31,664 bases of DNA from NCBI GenBank assembly GCA_035698885.1, contig DASSBJ010000027.1, positions 1 through 31,664 on the forward strand. Direction: 5' to 3'. The translations under genes were made by a program, and so were the position numbers. The notes beneath the pieces were generated by a model that was not told the origin of the DNA, did no database searches, and worked only from the letters and a program-made list of their open reading frames with translations. Shown in pieces: positions 14,231-21,890 of this stretch (position 1 is the stretch's first letter; each line of letters begins with the position of its first letter). The DNA is from VRUE01 sp035698885. GTDB taxonomy: Bacteria; Actinomycetota; Thermoleophilia; Solirubrobacterales; 70-9.

Positions 14231-15259
14231 TCAGATATGGACGCCTGCTCGCTCGGCGCTCCGCCGCTCCGTGGATCGTGGGAATGCATCGTAAGCAAGG
14301 TACTCGGGGTAGGAGAGGGATGGCGCGAAGCGGGCGGCGGAGGCGATCATCGCCGCGTTGTCGGTGCAGAGGCGCAGCGGCACCAGCTTCAGCCGCAGGC
14401 CGCGTTCCTCGCAGAGCGCCGCGACCGCCTCGCGCAGCGGCCCGTTGGCGGCGACGCCACCGCCGAGCGCGACCGCCTCCCACTCGCCGCGCTTCAACGC
14501 CCGCGCCAGTTTCGCCGTCAGCTGGCCGACCGCCGCCGCCTGGAAGCCGGCGGCGAGGTCGGCGCGCCGCTCAGCCACGCCGTCGGGCCCGAGGTCGCGG
14601 CAGAGATAGACGAGCGCCGTCTTCAGGCCGCTGAAGCTGAAGTCGAGGCCGGGGTCGCGGGCCATCGCGACCGGCAGCTCGAACGCCTCCGGGTCGCCGT
14701 CCTCGGCGAGCCGCTGCAGAGCGGGCCCGCCCGGGAAGCCGAGGCCGAGCAGGCGGGCGACCTTGTCGAAGGCCTCGCCGGCGGCGTCGTCGAGCGTCTG
14801 CCCGAGCACCTCGTGGCCGGCGTGGTCGCGCACCCCCGCCAGCAGCGTGTGCCCGCCGCTCGCGACCAGGCAGAGGAAGGGCGGCTCGAGCGGCTCCGGG
14901 GCGAGGAAGTTGGCGGCGACGTGCCCCTGCAGGTGGTCGACCGGGATCAGCGGCAGCCGCCGCGCCGCGGCGAGCGCCTTGGCCGTGCTGAGGCCGACCA
15001 GCAGCGCCCCGATCAGGCCCGGCCCCGCGGTGACCGCGACGGAATCGATCTCGTCCAACGAGACCCCCGCCTCCGCCAGCGCCGATTCCACCACCGGCAC
15101 GGTCAGCTCGAGGTGGTGCCGAGAGGCGACCTCGGGAACGATCCCGCCGAACTTCGCGTGCGCCTCGTCCTGCGAGGAGATCACGCTGGAGAGAATGTCG
15201 GCGCCGTCGACGACGGCGGCGCAGGTGTCGTCGCAGGAAGTCTCGATCGCGAGGATCAC
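14231..15259 (-). CDS. tsaD: tRNA N6-adenosine threonylcarbamoyltransferase TsaD
   Basis: A 342-residue ASKHA-fold metalloenzyme that transfers the threonylcarbamoyl group to A37 of ANN-decoding tRNAs (t6A). Metal ligands are His109 and His113 in VDHLQGHVAA and Asp300 in CTDNAAMIA. Other signatures are MILAIETSCDDT at the N-terminus, TAGPGLIGALLVGL, DFSFSGLKTAL and GGGVAANGPLR. It starts with GTG at 15259, 13 bases after the rimI stop. TsaB (15712-16410) and TsaE (16929-17372), its partners in the same complex, are encoded upstream in the same direction. TsaC is not in the window. Confidence 0.95.
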   Translation of the reverse strand: MILAIETSCDDTCAAVVDGADILSSVISSQDEAHAKFGGIVPEVASRHHLELTVPVVESALAEAGVSLDEIDSVAVTAGPGLIGALLVGLSTAKALAAARRLPLIPVDHLQGHVAANFLAPEPLEPPFLCLVASGGHTLLAGVRDHAGHEVLGQTLDDAAGEAFDKVARLLGLGFPGGPALQRLAEDGDPEAFELPVAMARDPGLDFSFSGLKTALVYLCRDLGPDGVAERRADLAAGFQAAAVGQLTAKLARALKRGEWEAVALGGGVAANGPLREAVAALCEERGLRLKLVPLRLCTDNAAMIASAARFAPSLSYPEYLAYDAFPRSTERRSAERAGVHI

Positions 15260-15272
15260 GCCGCGGGCCCGC

Positions 15273-15758
15273 TCAGTCCAACCACATGATCAGGGCGTCC
15301 TCGCCGTTGTCCTGGTAGTAGCGCGGCCGCACCCCCGCCGAGCGGAAGCCGAGCTTCTCGTACATCGCGATCGCGTCTCGGTTCGAGACCCGCACCTCGA
15401 GCGTGAACGGCAGCTCCCGCCCGGCCTCGGCGAGCAGCCGCGAGAGCATTTCGCTGGCGACGCCCCTGCGGCGCCGCTCCGGCGCGACGGCGACGTTCAT
15501 CACGTGCCACACGCGGTCGTAGCGCGAGCAGACCAGATAGCCGTGCAGCCGCTCGCCGTCGGCCGCCGCGAGGCAGATGCCCGAGGGCTTGGAGAGCTCG
15601 AGCACGAACATCGCCAGCGACCAGGGCGCCGGGAAGGAGCGGCGCTCGATCGAGATCACCGCCGGCAGGTCGCTGTAGGTGAGCCGCCGCACGGCAGGAT
15701 CGCCGCTCAGCTCACTCGGCTGCTTGGAGAGAGTCTCGCTCACGCCACCGTTCCGCAT
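15273..15758 (-). CDS. rimI: Ribosomal protein S18-alanine N-acetyltransferase-like (RimI)
   Basis: A GNAT acetyltransferase of up to 161 residues. The core begins at VRRLTYSDLPAVISIERRSFPAPWS and contains the acetyl-CoA loop VAPERRRRGVASEML (about 90-104) and the C-terminal NRDAIAMYEKLGFRSAGVRPRYYQDNGEDALIMWLD, typical of RimI. The family acetylates the N-terminal alanine of ribosomal protein S18 and is often fused or linked to tsaB/tsaD, as here. The ATG at 15758 overlaps tsaB by 47 bases. Better-fitting starts by homology are the GTG at 15743 or at 15692, the latter just after the tsaB stop. Confidence 0.87.
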   Translation of the reverse strand: MRNGGVSETLSKQPSELSGDPAVRRLTYSDLPAVISIERRSFPAPWSLAMFVLELSKPSGICLAAADGERLHGYLVCSRYDRVWHVMNVAVAPERRRRGVASEMLSRLLAEAGRELPFTLEVRVSNRDAIAMYEKLGFRSAGVRPRYYQDNGEDALIMWLD

Positions 15759-16410
15759 CGGGGGGCCTCAGATAGATCGGGGCGAGCGATCCGGATTCGT
15801 CCTCCTCCCGCCCGGCCGCCAGAGCGCAGATGTGGCGCGCGGCGACGCGGTGAACGGGGTCGACGTCGTCTGGAATCTCAACCGCCCGACTTGTCAGCTG
15901 CTGCCGAAATCGTACCGCGCCCGATCCGCCGCAGAGCGGCGTCCCGGGCAGCGCCGCGAGTTCCTCGCCGAGCTGGAGGGGCGAGCTGAGCCGCGGGCCC
16001 CAGATCAGCTCCCCGCCGTCGGAGTAGAGCGCCGCCGCGACCTCGCCGCGGCGCGCATCGAGCACCGCGGCCCGTGGCCGCTCGCCCGCCGCCTCGCCCA
16101 GCCCTCGCGCCAGCGCGTCGAGCGTGCCGACGCCGCTCAGCGGCAGGCCGCGGCTCAGGCCCAGCGCCCTGGCGGTCGCGATGCCGACCCGCAGGCCGGT
16201 GAACGAGCCGGGGCCGACGCCGACGACGATCCGGCCGACGGCGTCCCAGCCGCCCGCCGCGGCGGCGGCGCGCTCGACCTCACCGAGCAGCGCCGTGGTG
16301 TGCTGCGGGCCGCCCTTCTCGGAGAGCCCGAGCAACGCCTCGTGCAGCACCTCGCCGCCACGCACGGCGGCGACGGCGGTGTCGCCGGTGGCGGTGTCGA
16401 AGCCGACGAC
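15712..16410 (-). CDS. tsaB: tRNA threonylcarbamoyladenosine complex protein TsaB (start unclear)
   Basis: A TsaD-like ASKHA protein that scaffolds the TsaBDE complex for t6A synthesis. The family core VVGVGPGSFTGLRVGIATARALGLSRGLPL is plain, as is the C-terminal APIYLRPPDAERWR. Homology runs upstream through VVGFDTATGDTAVAAV, the conserved first strands, to about 16410. The first canonical start in frame is the GTG at 16365, inside that region. No ATG, GTG or TTG lies between it and the end of the upstream gene at 16424. Either a rare start codon is used, a sequence error is present, or the protein is shortened. Confidence 0.85.
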   Translation of the reverse strand, partial: VVGFDTATGDTAVAAVRGGEVLHEALLGLSEKGGPQHTTALLGEVERAAAAAGGWDAVGRIVVGVGPGSFTGLRVGIATARALGLSRGLPLSGVGTLDALARGLGEAAGERPRAAVLDARRGEVAAALYSDGGELIWGPRLSSPLQLGEELAALPGTPLCGGSGAVRFRQQLTSRAVEIPDDVDPVHRVAARHICALAAGREEDESGSLAPIYLRPPDAERWRERDSLQAAE

Positions 16411-16423
16411 GGCCCGCTCGCGG

Positions 16424-16858
16424 CTACTTGCCGTGTCGCCTATGGCTGCGCTCGGGGACGAAGAGGTAGAAGACGCCGACCCGCTTGCCCCCTACGAACC
16501 AGGTCACCTTGTGTTTGCCGGGGATGTTCGAGGTGATCTTGTTGACGTAGAGGGTGCCCTTCTCGGCCTGCTGTTTGGGGGCGCAGAGGTTTTTCTTGGT
16601 CGGGAACTTGACGCAGACCGTGTAGTAGACGCAGCGGATCTGATTGCCATTCGTGTCCGTGCACGGGTGTCCCCGATTGGAGCGGAAGAAGGCGCCCTTC
16701 TTGCGCGGCTTCTGGCAGATGTGCGAGGGCTTCGCCTTTTCGGAGAGGCCGCAGGCGACGTAGTGCCTGAACGCGGCGCCCTTCGCGGCCGCGGGGGCGG
16801 CGCTGGCCAGCAACGCGATCCCGAGCGCGATCGCGGTCAGCGTCTTCAGTCCCTTCAT
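16424..16858 (-). CDS. Small secreted Cys-rich protein, unknown function
   Basis: A 144-residue protein with a clear signal peptide (KGLKTLTAIALGIALLASA, cleavage near AAA-KG at about 25). The mature part is basic and has six cysteines (36, 48, 66, 76, 82, 92), enough for three disulfides. The C-terminal half contains GKHKVTWFVGGKRVGVFYLFVP, a beta-rich segment similar to small secreted proteins common in these actinobacteria. It starts at ATG 16858 with AAGGAGG ten bases upstream, and a TAGCAT -10-like hexamer lies before it. It sits between tsaE and tsaB, where a secreted protein is not expected, and its stop lies just upstream of the conserved tsaB N-terminus. No function is assigned. Confidence 0.75.
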   Translation of the reverse strand: MKGLKTLTAIALGIALLASAAPAAAKGAAFRHYVACGLSEKAKPSHICQKPRKKGAFFRSNRGHPCTDTNGNQIRCVYYTVCVKFPTKKNLCAPKQQAEKGTLYVNKITSNIPGKHKVTWFVGGKRVGVFYLFVPERSHRRHGK

Positions 16859-16928
16859 CTGGCGAGTCCCTCCTTCGGTTGCGTGCGCGGGCCGATGCTA
16901 CACAGCGGCCTCCCCCTCCGAAACACGC

Positions 16929-17372
16929 CTATTTGCGGGCCGATGCGGCCCGCCAGGCAATTCGCCGCCGCTCGGCGTCGAGATGCTCGATCTCGACCGC
17001 GGTCACGCGGCGGCCGGCGAGCTGCGGCGCGGCGACCGCCGGCCACTCGACGAAGCCGACCGAGGCCGGGTCGAGGTAGTCGTCGAGCAGCGCGGGATCC
17101 TCGTCCTCGAGTCCGCCGAGCCGGTAGAGGTCGAGATGGGAGACCGGCAGGCGACCGTCGTAGCGCTGACCGATCGTGAAGGTCGGCGAGGTGACCGGGC
17201 CCTCGACGCCGAGCGCCCGGCAGGCGCCGCGGATCAGCGTCGTCTTGCCGGCTCCGAGCTCGCCGCTGACGACGACGACGTCGCCGGCCGCGAGCGCGGC
17301 CGCGATCCGCGCCCCGACCGCTTCGGTCTCGGCCCCAGAGCGGCTCTCCACGATCTGCGCCGCGCCGCTCAA
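16929..17372 (-). CDS. tsaE: tRNA threonylcarbamoyladenosine ATPase TsaE
   Basis: A 147-residue P-loop ATPase that drives turnover of the TsaBD complex. The Walker A motif GELGAGKTT (37-45), VTSPTFTIGQRY, the HLDLYRL strand and FVEWP match the family, and the length is normal. The start is a TTG at 17372 overlapping the TGA of the uracil-DNA glycosylase gene (TTGA), so the two are translationally coupled. The 70-base gap downstream leads into the small secreted protein gene. Confidence 0.93.
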   Translation of the reverse strand: MSGAAQIVESRSGAETEAVGARIAAALAAGDVVVVSGELGAGKTTLIRGACRALGVEGPVTSPTFTIGQRYDGRLPVSHLDLYRLGGLEDEDPALLDDYLDPASVGFVEWPAVAAPQLAGRRVTAVEIEHLDAERRRIAWRAASARK

Positions 17373-18049
17373 CCGAAGAAGTCGAGCTGGTCGGCGGGCG
17401 GCTGCGGCGGGCCGGGGACCGGCCCCCGCTCGATCTCCTCCTGCTCGGCGGCCCCGGCCGGCGGCGGTCCCGCCAGCAGCCGCGGCAGCAGCTCGAAGTC
17501 GGCCCGCAGCTGCTCCTTGACGGCCGGCGTGCGCAGCCCCGCCGCCGGGTGGAAGAGCGGCAGCAGGAAGACCGTGCGGCCGCCCAGCTCGTGCACCTGC
17601 GGCGTGCCGCGCACGCGCGTGATCCCGGCCGGGTTGCCGCTCAGCAGCTTGGTCGCGAAGTTGCCCAGGCTGCAGACGACGCGCGGCTCGATCAGCCGCA
17701 CCTGCTCGAACAGGTAGGGCTTGCAGGCCTCGATCTCCAGCGGTTGCGGGTCGCGGTTGCCGGGCGGGCGGCTCTTCAGCACGTTGGCGATGAAGACGTC
17801 CTCACGCGCCAAGCCGATCCCCGCCAGCAGCTCGTTCAGCAGCTGGCCGGCGCGGCCGACGAACGGCAGCCCCTGGCGGTCCTCTTCGGCCCCGGGCGCC
17901 TCGCCGACGAACATCACGCCGGCGTTCGCGTCGCCGGCGCCGAACACCGCCTGGGTGCGCGTTTGGTGCAAGGGGCACCTCGTGCATCCTCGCACCTCCT
18001 CGTACAGCTCGACCAGCTCGGCGCGCCGCTGCTCTGCCGTGAGGCTCAT
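17369..18049 (-). CDS. Uracil-DNA glycosylase, family 4 (Fe-S) type
   Basis: A 226-residue DNA repair enzyme that removes uracil from DNA. Four cysteines fit the 4Fe-4S cluster of family 4/5 UDGs: Cys22, Cys25 (GCTRCPL), Cys109 (CKPY) and Cys126 (VVCSLGN). Motif A is GEAPGAEEDRQGLPFVGRAG (49-68) and motif B is LFHPAA (165-170). The C-terminus has a proline-rich tail ending in QLDFFG, which resembles a bacterial beta-clamp-binding motif (QLxLF type). It starts at ATG 18049, 18 bases after the panB stop, and overlaps tsaE by four bases. Confidence 0.92.
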   Translation of the reverse strand: MSLTAEQRRAELVELYEEVRGCTRCPLHQTRTQAVFGAGDANAGVMFVGEAPGAEEDRQGLPFVGRAGQLLNELLAGIGLAREDVFIANVLKSRPPGNRDPQPLEIEACKPYLFEQVRLIEPRVVCSLGNFATKLLSGNPAGITRVRGTPQVHELGGRTVFLLPLFHPAAGLRTPAVKEQLRADFELLPRLLAGPPPAGAAEQEEIERGPVPGPPQPPADQLDFFG

Positions 18050-18067
18050 CGGCGCCGATGTTAAGCG

Positions 18068-18976
18068 CTACGGCAGCGGCTCCCAGTCCCAGCTCTGCTT
18101 CGAGCCGATGCCGTCCTTCTGCTCCAGGTAGCGATGGAATTCCGCCAGCTCGGCCGGCTCGATCGAGTACACGTGCTCGGCCGCGGGGAAGCGCTGCGAG
18201 CGCACCTCCTCGACGTAGCGGCCGACGCCCTCGACCATCGCCGCGTGGATCTCGGCGTAGCGCTTGACGAATTTGGGCGCCCGCCCGGTGCTGATCCCGA
18301 GCAGGTCGTGGTAGACGAGCACCTGGCCGGCCGTCGCCGGACCGGCGCCGATCCCGATCGCCGGGATCTCGAGCCGCTCGGCGATCGACTCGGCGATCGC
18401 CGCCGGGACCGCCTCGAAGACGACCGAGAAGCAGCCGACCGACTGCAGCGCCTCGGCGTCCTCGAGCAGCTGGATCGCGCCCTGCGCGGTCTTGCCCTGC
18501 GTCTTGTAGCCGCCCAGCGCGGTCGCCGTCTGCGGGGTCAGGCCGACGTGGCCCATCACCGGGATGCCGGCGCGGACGATCGCCCGGGCACGCTCGACCG
18601 AGGTCCCCCCCGCCTCCAGCTTGACCACCTGGCAGCCGGTCTCCTTGACCAGACGCTGGGCGCTCTGAACCGCGAGCTCGTTGCTCGCCTCGTAGCTGCC
18701 CATCGGCATGTCGCCGACCATCAGCGCGGTCTTCGTTCCGCGGCGCACGGCCTTGCCGAGCGTGATCATCTCCTCCATCGAGACCGGCTCGGTGCCCGGG
18801 TAGCCGAGCACGACCATCGCCGCCGTGTCGCCGACCAGCACCAGGTCGACGCCGGCCTCCTCGGCGACCTTCGCCGAGGGATAGTCGTAGGCGGTGACCA
18901 TCACGATCGGCTCGCCCGCCGCCTTCATCTCGGCGAGGCGCGGCAGGGTGACCGGCTTGCGCTCGGCGGCGGGCAT
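18068..18976 (-). CDS. panB: 3-methyl-2-oxobutanoate hydroxymethyltransferase PanB
   Basis: A 302-residue TIM-barrel enzyme that makes ketopantoate from 2-oxoisovalerate and methylene-tetrahydrofolate. Mg2+ and substrate residues are seen in LVLVGDTAAMVVLGY, VGDMPMGSYEAS, KLEAG and FEAVPAAIAESI, and the conserved HVGLTPQ and GIGAGPATAGQVLVYHDLLG are present. The ATG at 18976 shares its A with the panD TGA (TGATG), so translation is coupled. It is the last gene of the panC-panD-panB operon, 18 bases before the uracil-DNA glycosylase gene. Confidence 0.96.
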   Translation of the reverse strand: MPAAERKPVTLPRLAEMKAAGEPIVMVTAYDYPSAKVAEEAGVDLVLVGDTAAMVVLGYPGTEPVSMEEMITLGKAVRRGTKTALMVGDMPMGSYEASNELAVQSAQRLVKETGCQVVKLEAGGTSVERARAIVRAGIPVMGHVGLTPQTATALGGYKTQGKTAQGAIQLLEDAEALQSVGCFSVVFEAVPAAIAESIAERLEIPAIGIGAGPATAGQVLVYHDLLGISTGRAPKFVKRYAEIHAAMVEGVGRYVEEVRSQRFPAAEHVYSIEPAELAEFHRYLEQKDGIGSKQSWDWEPLP

Positions 18977-19374
18977 CAGGCGACCTCGACCTGCGGCGAG
19001 AGCAGCACCTCCGGCCGGCTGTCGACGGCGACCGTCGCGTTGTCGTCGTCGACGTGGACGACGACCGGCGCGTAGGTCTCCATGTCGCGCTCGTCGTAGG
19101 CGCCGAAGGAGGCGACGATGATCTTGTGGCCGGGGCGGGTCAGGTGGGCGGCGGCGCCGTTGACCTGCATCGTGCCCGAGCCGGGCTCGCCGTCGATCAC
19201 GTAGGTGACGAAGCGGGCGCCGTTGTCGATGTCCCAGACGTGGACCTGCTCGTTGGTGACCAGGTCGGCCTGCGCCATCAGCTCGGTGTCGACCGTGATC
19301 GAGCCGATGTAGTCGACGTCGCAGTCCGTCACCGTAGCCCGGTGGATCTTCGACTTCAGCATCTGCCTCTGCAT
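18976..19374 (-). CDS. panD: Aspartate 1-decarboxylase PanD (pyruvoyl enzyme precursor)
   Basis: A 132-residue proenzyme that makes beta-alanine from aspartate. Self-cleavage occurs between Gly24 and Ser25 in DYIGSITVD, turning the serine into the catalytic pyruvoyl group. The catalytic Lys9 (MLKSKIHRAT), Thr57 and Tyr58-type residues (FVTYVIDGEPGSG) and the NGAAAHL segment are in place. The start ATG at 19374 overlaps the panC TAA (TAATG). Length is typical. Confidence 0.96.
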   Translation of the reverse strand: MQRQMLKSKIHRATVTDCDVDYIGSITVDTELMAQADLVTNEQVHVWDIDNGARFVTYVIDGEPGSGTMQVNGAAAHLTRPGHKIIVASFGAYDERDMETYAPVVVHVDDDNATVAVDSRPEVLLSPQVEVA

Positions 19375-20273
19375 TACCCCTCCTTGGCGGGAAGTTCGGT
19401 GTTGTCTATAAGGCGGGCGTCGCCGATTTGGGCGGCGACGGCGACGAGGGCCGGGCCTTCGCCGAGGTCGGCCACCGGTTGCAAGCTTTCTGGATCGCGG
19501 GCCTCGAGGTACTCGGGCTCGACGCCCGCCTCGGCGAGGACGCGGCGGCCGGCCTCGAGCGCGGCGGCGAGCGTGTCCTCGCCGGCGACCCGCTCGACCT
19601 CGCGCAGGGCGTGCGAGAGCGCCGTCGCCCGCGCGCGGTCAGCGGCGCTCAGGTAGGCGTTGCGCGAGCTCATCGCCAGGCCGTCGGGCTCGCGCACGAT
19701 CGGCAGCGCCTCGATCCGCACGGCGAGGTCGAGGTCGCGCACCATGCGGCGGATGACCGCGACCTGCTGGGCGTCCTTGCGGCCGAAGTAGGCGACGTCG
19801 GGCTGGACGCCGTTGAGCAGCTTGGCGACGATCGTGGCGACGCCGCGGAAGTGCTCCGGGCCGCGCCGGGCGGGGTCGCCGCAGAGCACCTCGGCCAGCC
19901 CGCCGACCTCGACCGTGGTCGCGAAGCCCTCCGGGTAGACCTGCTCGACCGGCGGCGCGTAGATCAGGTCGACGCCGGCCTCGGCGGCCAGCTCGGAGTC
20001 GCGCCGCTCGTCGCGCGGGTAGCGCTCGAGGTCCTCGCCCGGACCGAACTGCGTCGGGTTGACGAAGAGGCTCATCACGACCGTGTCGCACTCGGCGCGG
20101 GCGGCGCGCAGCAGCGAGACGTGGCCCTCGTGCAGGCAGCCCATCGTCGGCACCAGTCCGATCGAGCGCCCGGCCGCCCGCTCGGCGGCCAGGATCGCTC
20201 GCAGCTCGCCCTTGGCCCGGACGAGCTTCACGCCTGCGGCAGCATGCGGTCGGTCAATGAGTGCGGATTCCAT
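19374..20273 (-). CDS. panC: Pantothenate synthetase PanC
   Basis: A 299-residue ATP-dependent ligase that joins pantoate and beta-alanine. It has the nucleotidyltransferase motifs LVPTMGCLHEGHVSLLRAA (HIGH-like), FVNPTQFGPGEDLERYPR, YFGRKDAQQ and the KMSKS-like AMSSRNAYLS. It is the first gene of panC-panD-panB. The ATG at 20273 adds 14 poorly conserved residues; a GTG at V15 (VKLVRA) is an alternative start. A TATACT hexamer (20315-20320) about 40 bases upstream is a likely -10. Confidence 0.95.
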   Translation of the reverse strand: MESALIDRPHAAAGVKLVRAKGELRAILAAERAAGRSIGLVPTMGCLHEGHVSLLRAARAECDTVVMSLFVNPTQFGPGEDLERYPRDERRDSELAAEAGVDLIYAPPVEQVYPEGFATTVEVGGLAEVLCGDPARRGPEHFRGVATIVAKLLNGVQPDVAYFGRKDAQQVAVIRRMVRDLDLAVRIEALPIVREPDGLAMSSRNAYLSAADRARATALSHALREVERVAGEDTLAAALEAGRRVLAEAGVEPEYLEARDPESLQPVADLGEGPALVAVAAQIGDARLIDNTELPAKEG

Positions 20274-20314
20274 GATGGTCCATGCCCGTCGCTTCGGGTC
20301 ACGGCCGGATTCGA

Positions 20315-20320
20315 AGTATA
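20315..20320 (-). promoter_or_regulatory. Possible -10 element of the panCDB operon
   Basis: TATACT on the minus strand, a 5-of-6 match to the -10 consensus, lies 42 bases before the panC ATG and overlaps the region just before the acyltransferase stop (20325). No convincing -35 hexamer was found at 16-18 bases. Confidence 0.35.
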
Positions 20321-20324
20321 GGCA

Positions 20325-20918
20325 CTAGGGGTCGCGGAACTGTATGGGCCTGATCACACGAGCCGGGGCGCCCGCGGCGATCGAGCCGGCGGGGATGTCC
20401 TCGGTGACCACCGAGTTGGCGCCGATCACGCAGCGCTCGCCGATCGTCACGCCGCTGGTCACGGCGACGTTGACGCCGAACCAGCAGTTGGCGCCGATCG
20501 TCACCGGTCCCTTGCTGCTGAAGCCCTGCCAGGTGATCGGCCGGTTGGGGTCGTCGAAGCGGTGCTCGGCGTCGCCGACGAAGCAGCCGTTGGCGAACAT
20601 AGTGTGCTCGCCGATCTCGATCGAATCCTGCGCGGCCAGCATCGTGTTGCGGTTGAGGAAGCAGCCGGCGCCGATCGCGATCCGCGCATCGGGCGACAGC
20701 GTCAGCCAGCAGCCGGGCTCGAGCAGCGTCCCCTCGCCGATCGTCAGCCGCCCGTCCTCGAGCGCCTCGAGGATCTCGCCCTCGACCGGCATGCGGACGA
20801 AGAAGCCGCCGCGGGCGGCGTGGCGGGCGAGGCGCAGGCGGCGCAGCGGGCGCCGGTTGCGCTCGTACCAGCGTCGCTTCTGCCACCAGAGTCGCCAGCC
20901 GCGGGACATTCGCCGCAT
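20325..20918 (-). CDS. Hexapeptide-repeat O-acyltransferase (LbH fold)
   Basis: A 197-residue left-handed beta-helix transferase. Repeats of the form [LIV]-G-x4 run from about residue 60 to 180: LTIGEGTLLEP, IAIGAGCFLN, IEIGEHTMFANGCFVG, VTIGANCWFGVNVAVTSGVTIGERCVIGANSVVTEDIPAGSIAAGAPARVIR. A His in EHRFDDP is the likely catalytic base, as in maltose/galactoside and WcaF-type acetyltransferases. The substrate, likely a sugar, is unknown. The N-terminus is very basic (RLWWQKRRWYERNRR). ATG 20918 is chosen; ATG 20909 is as good. The frame stays open upstream but only across the antisense of the ROK gene. Its start lies 12 bases from that of the divergent ROK gene. Confidence 0.82.
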   Translation of the reverse strand: MRRMSRGWRLWWQKRRWYERNRRPLRRLRLARHAARGGFFVRMPVEGEILEALEDGRLTIGEGTLLEPGCWLTLSPDARIAIGAGCFLNRNTMLAAQDSIEIGEHTMFANGCFVGDAEHRFDDPNRPITWQGFSSKGPVTIGANCWFGVNVAVTSGVTIGERCVIGANSVVTEDIPAGSIAAGAPARVIRPIQFRDP

Positions 20919-20930
20919 ACACTGACGACC
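20918..20930 (+). promoter_or_regulatory. Possible leaderless promoter of the ROK gene
   Basis: TACACT (20918-20923) is a good -10 match and ends seven bases before the GTG start at 20931. No Shine-Dalgarno is visible, so the message may begin at the start codon. The hexamer overlaps the start of the divergent acyltransferase. A -35 was not found. Confidence 0.35.
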
Positions 20931-21890
20931 GTGAGCGATCTGCGCGGCGGCATCGATCTCGGCGGGACCAAGATTCAGACCGTCGTCGTCGCGGCTGACG
21001 GCACGCTGCAGGGCGAAGCGCGCCAGCCGACGCCCACCTCGGGCGGGCCGGCGGACGTCGCGCGGGCGATCGAGGAAGCGCTGCGCGAAGCCGCTTCCGC
21101 GGCCGGCGTGAAGCCGCAGGAGCTGGCCGGCGTCGGCGTCGGCTCGCCGGGCGACGCCGACGGCGCGACCGGCGTCGTCTCCGCCGCCCGCAACCTGCCC
21201 GGCTGGGAGGGCAGCTTCCCGCTCGGCGAGACGCTCGCCAAGGCGCTGGGCACGCCGGTGGCGGTCGGCAACGACGTCCAGGTCGCCGTCGAAGGCGAGT
21301 ACGCGCTGGGCGCCGGTCGCCGGCACGACTCGCTGCTCGGCGTCTGGTGGGGCACCGGCGTCGGCGGCGGCATCGTCCTCGACGGCAAGCCCTGGCTGGG
21401 CCGCGGCGCCGCCGGTGAGATCGGCCACATGGTCGTCAAGCGCAACGGCGCCCGCTGCCCCTGCGGGCGGCGCGGCTGCATGGAGGCCTACGCCGGCCGC
21501 GCCGCGATGGAAGCACGGGCACGCCGCGAACAGCACGAAGGCGTCGAGACGCAGATCTTCGAGATCATGCACAAGCGCGGCAAAGACCGGCTCACCAGCT
21601 CGGTCTGGGAGCACGCGCTGCGCGAGGGCGACGCGCTGACCGAGAGCCTGCTGCGCCGCGCCGTCCGCTACCTCGGCACCGGAATCGCCTCGGCGGTCAA
21701 CCTGCTCGACGTCGAGGCGGTGGTGCTCGGCGGCGGCCTCGGGGTGCGCTTCGGCGAGCCCTTCATGGACCAGCTGACGAAGGAGATGCATAAGCACCTC
21801 TTCGTCAACGGCAACCCGCCGGCGATGCAGGTGGCGGAGCTCGGCGACCTGGGCGGCGCGATCGGCGCGAGTCTGCTCGTGAAACCCTAG
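20931..21890 (+). CDS. ROK family sugar kinase (glucokinase-like)
   Basis: A 319-residue kinase of the ROK family. The ATP phosphate loop GGIDLGGTKIQ (6-16), the catalytic Asp115 in AVGNDVQVA, GTGVGGGIV, EIGHMVV (His166) and the zinc-binding CPCGRRGCMEAYAG (Cys176, 178, 183) are all present, and there is no DNA-binding N-terminus, so it is a kinase and not a repressor. It should phosphorylate glucose or a related hexose. The start is the GTG at 20931, just before the phosphate loop. It is convergent with the sugar ABC transporter (stop 21887 on the other strand), with which it overlaps by four bases. Confidence 0.92.
   Translation: MSDLRGGIDLGGTKIQTVVVAADGTLQGEARQPTPTSGGPADVARAIEEALREAASAAGVKPQELAGVGVGSPGDADGATGVVSAARNLPGWEGSFPLGETLAKALGTPVAVGNDVQVAVEGEYALGAGRRHDSLLGVWWGTGVGGGIVLDGKPWLGRGAAGEIGHMVVKRNGARCPCGRRGCMEAYAGRAAMEARARREQHEGVETQIFEIMHKRGKDRLTSSVWEHALREGDALTESLLRRAVRYLGTGIASAVNLLDVEAVVLGGGLGVRFGEPFMDQLTKEMHKHLFVNGNPPAMQVAELGDLGGAIGASLLVKP

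Noticed and set aside
14203..14298. Longer glutaredoxin-like protein from TTG 14298 or ATG 14289
   Set aside because: The extra N-terminal part overlaps tsaD, is not thioredoxin-like and has no clear ribosome site. The fold begins directly after the GTG at 14202.
20919..21797. N-terminal extension of the acyltransferase through the ROK gene
   Set aside because: The extra 290 residues are antisense to the conserved ROK kinase and have no recognisable fold. Hexapeptide acyltransferases of this type are about 200 residues long.
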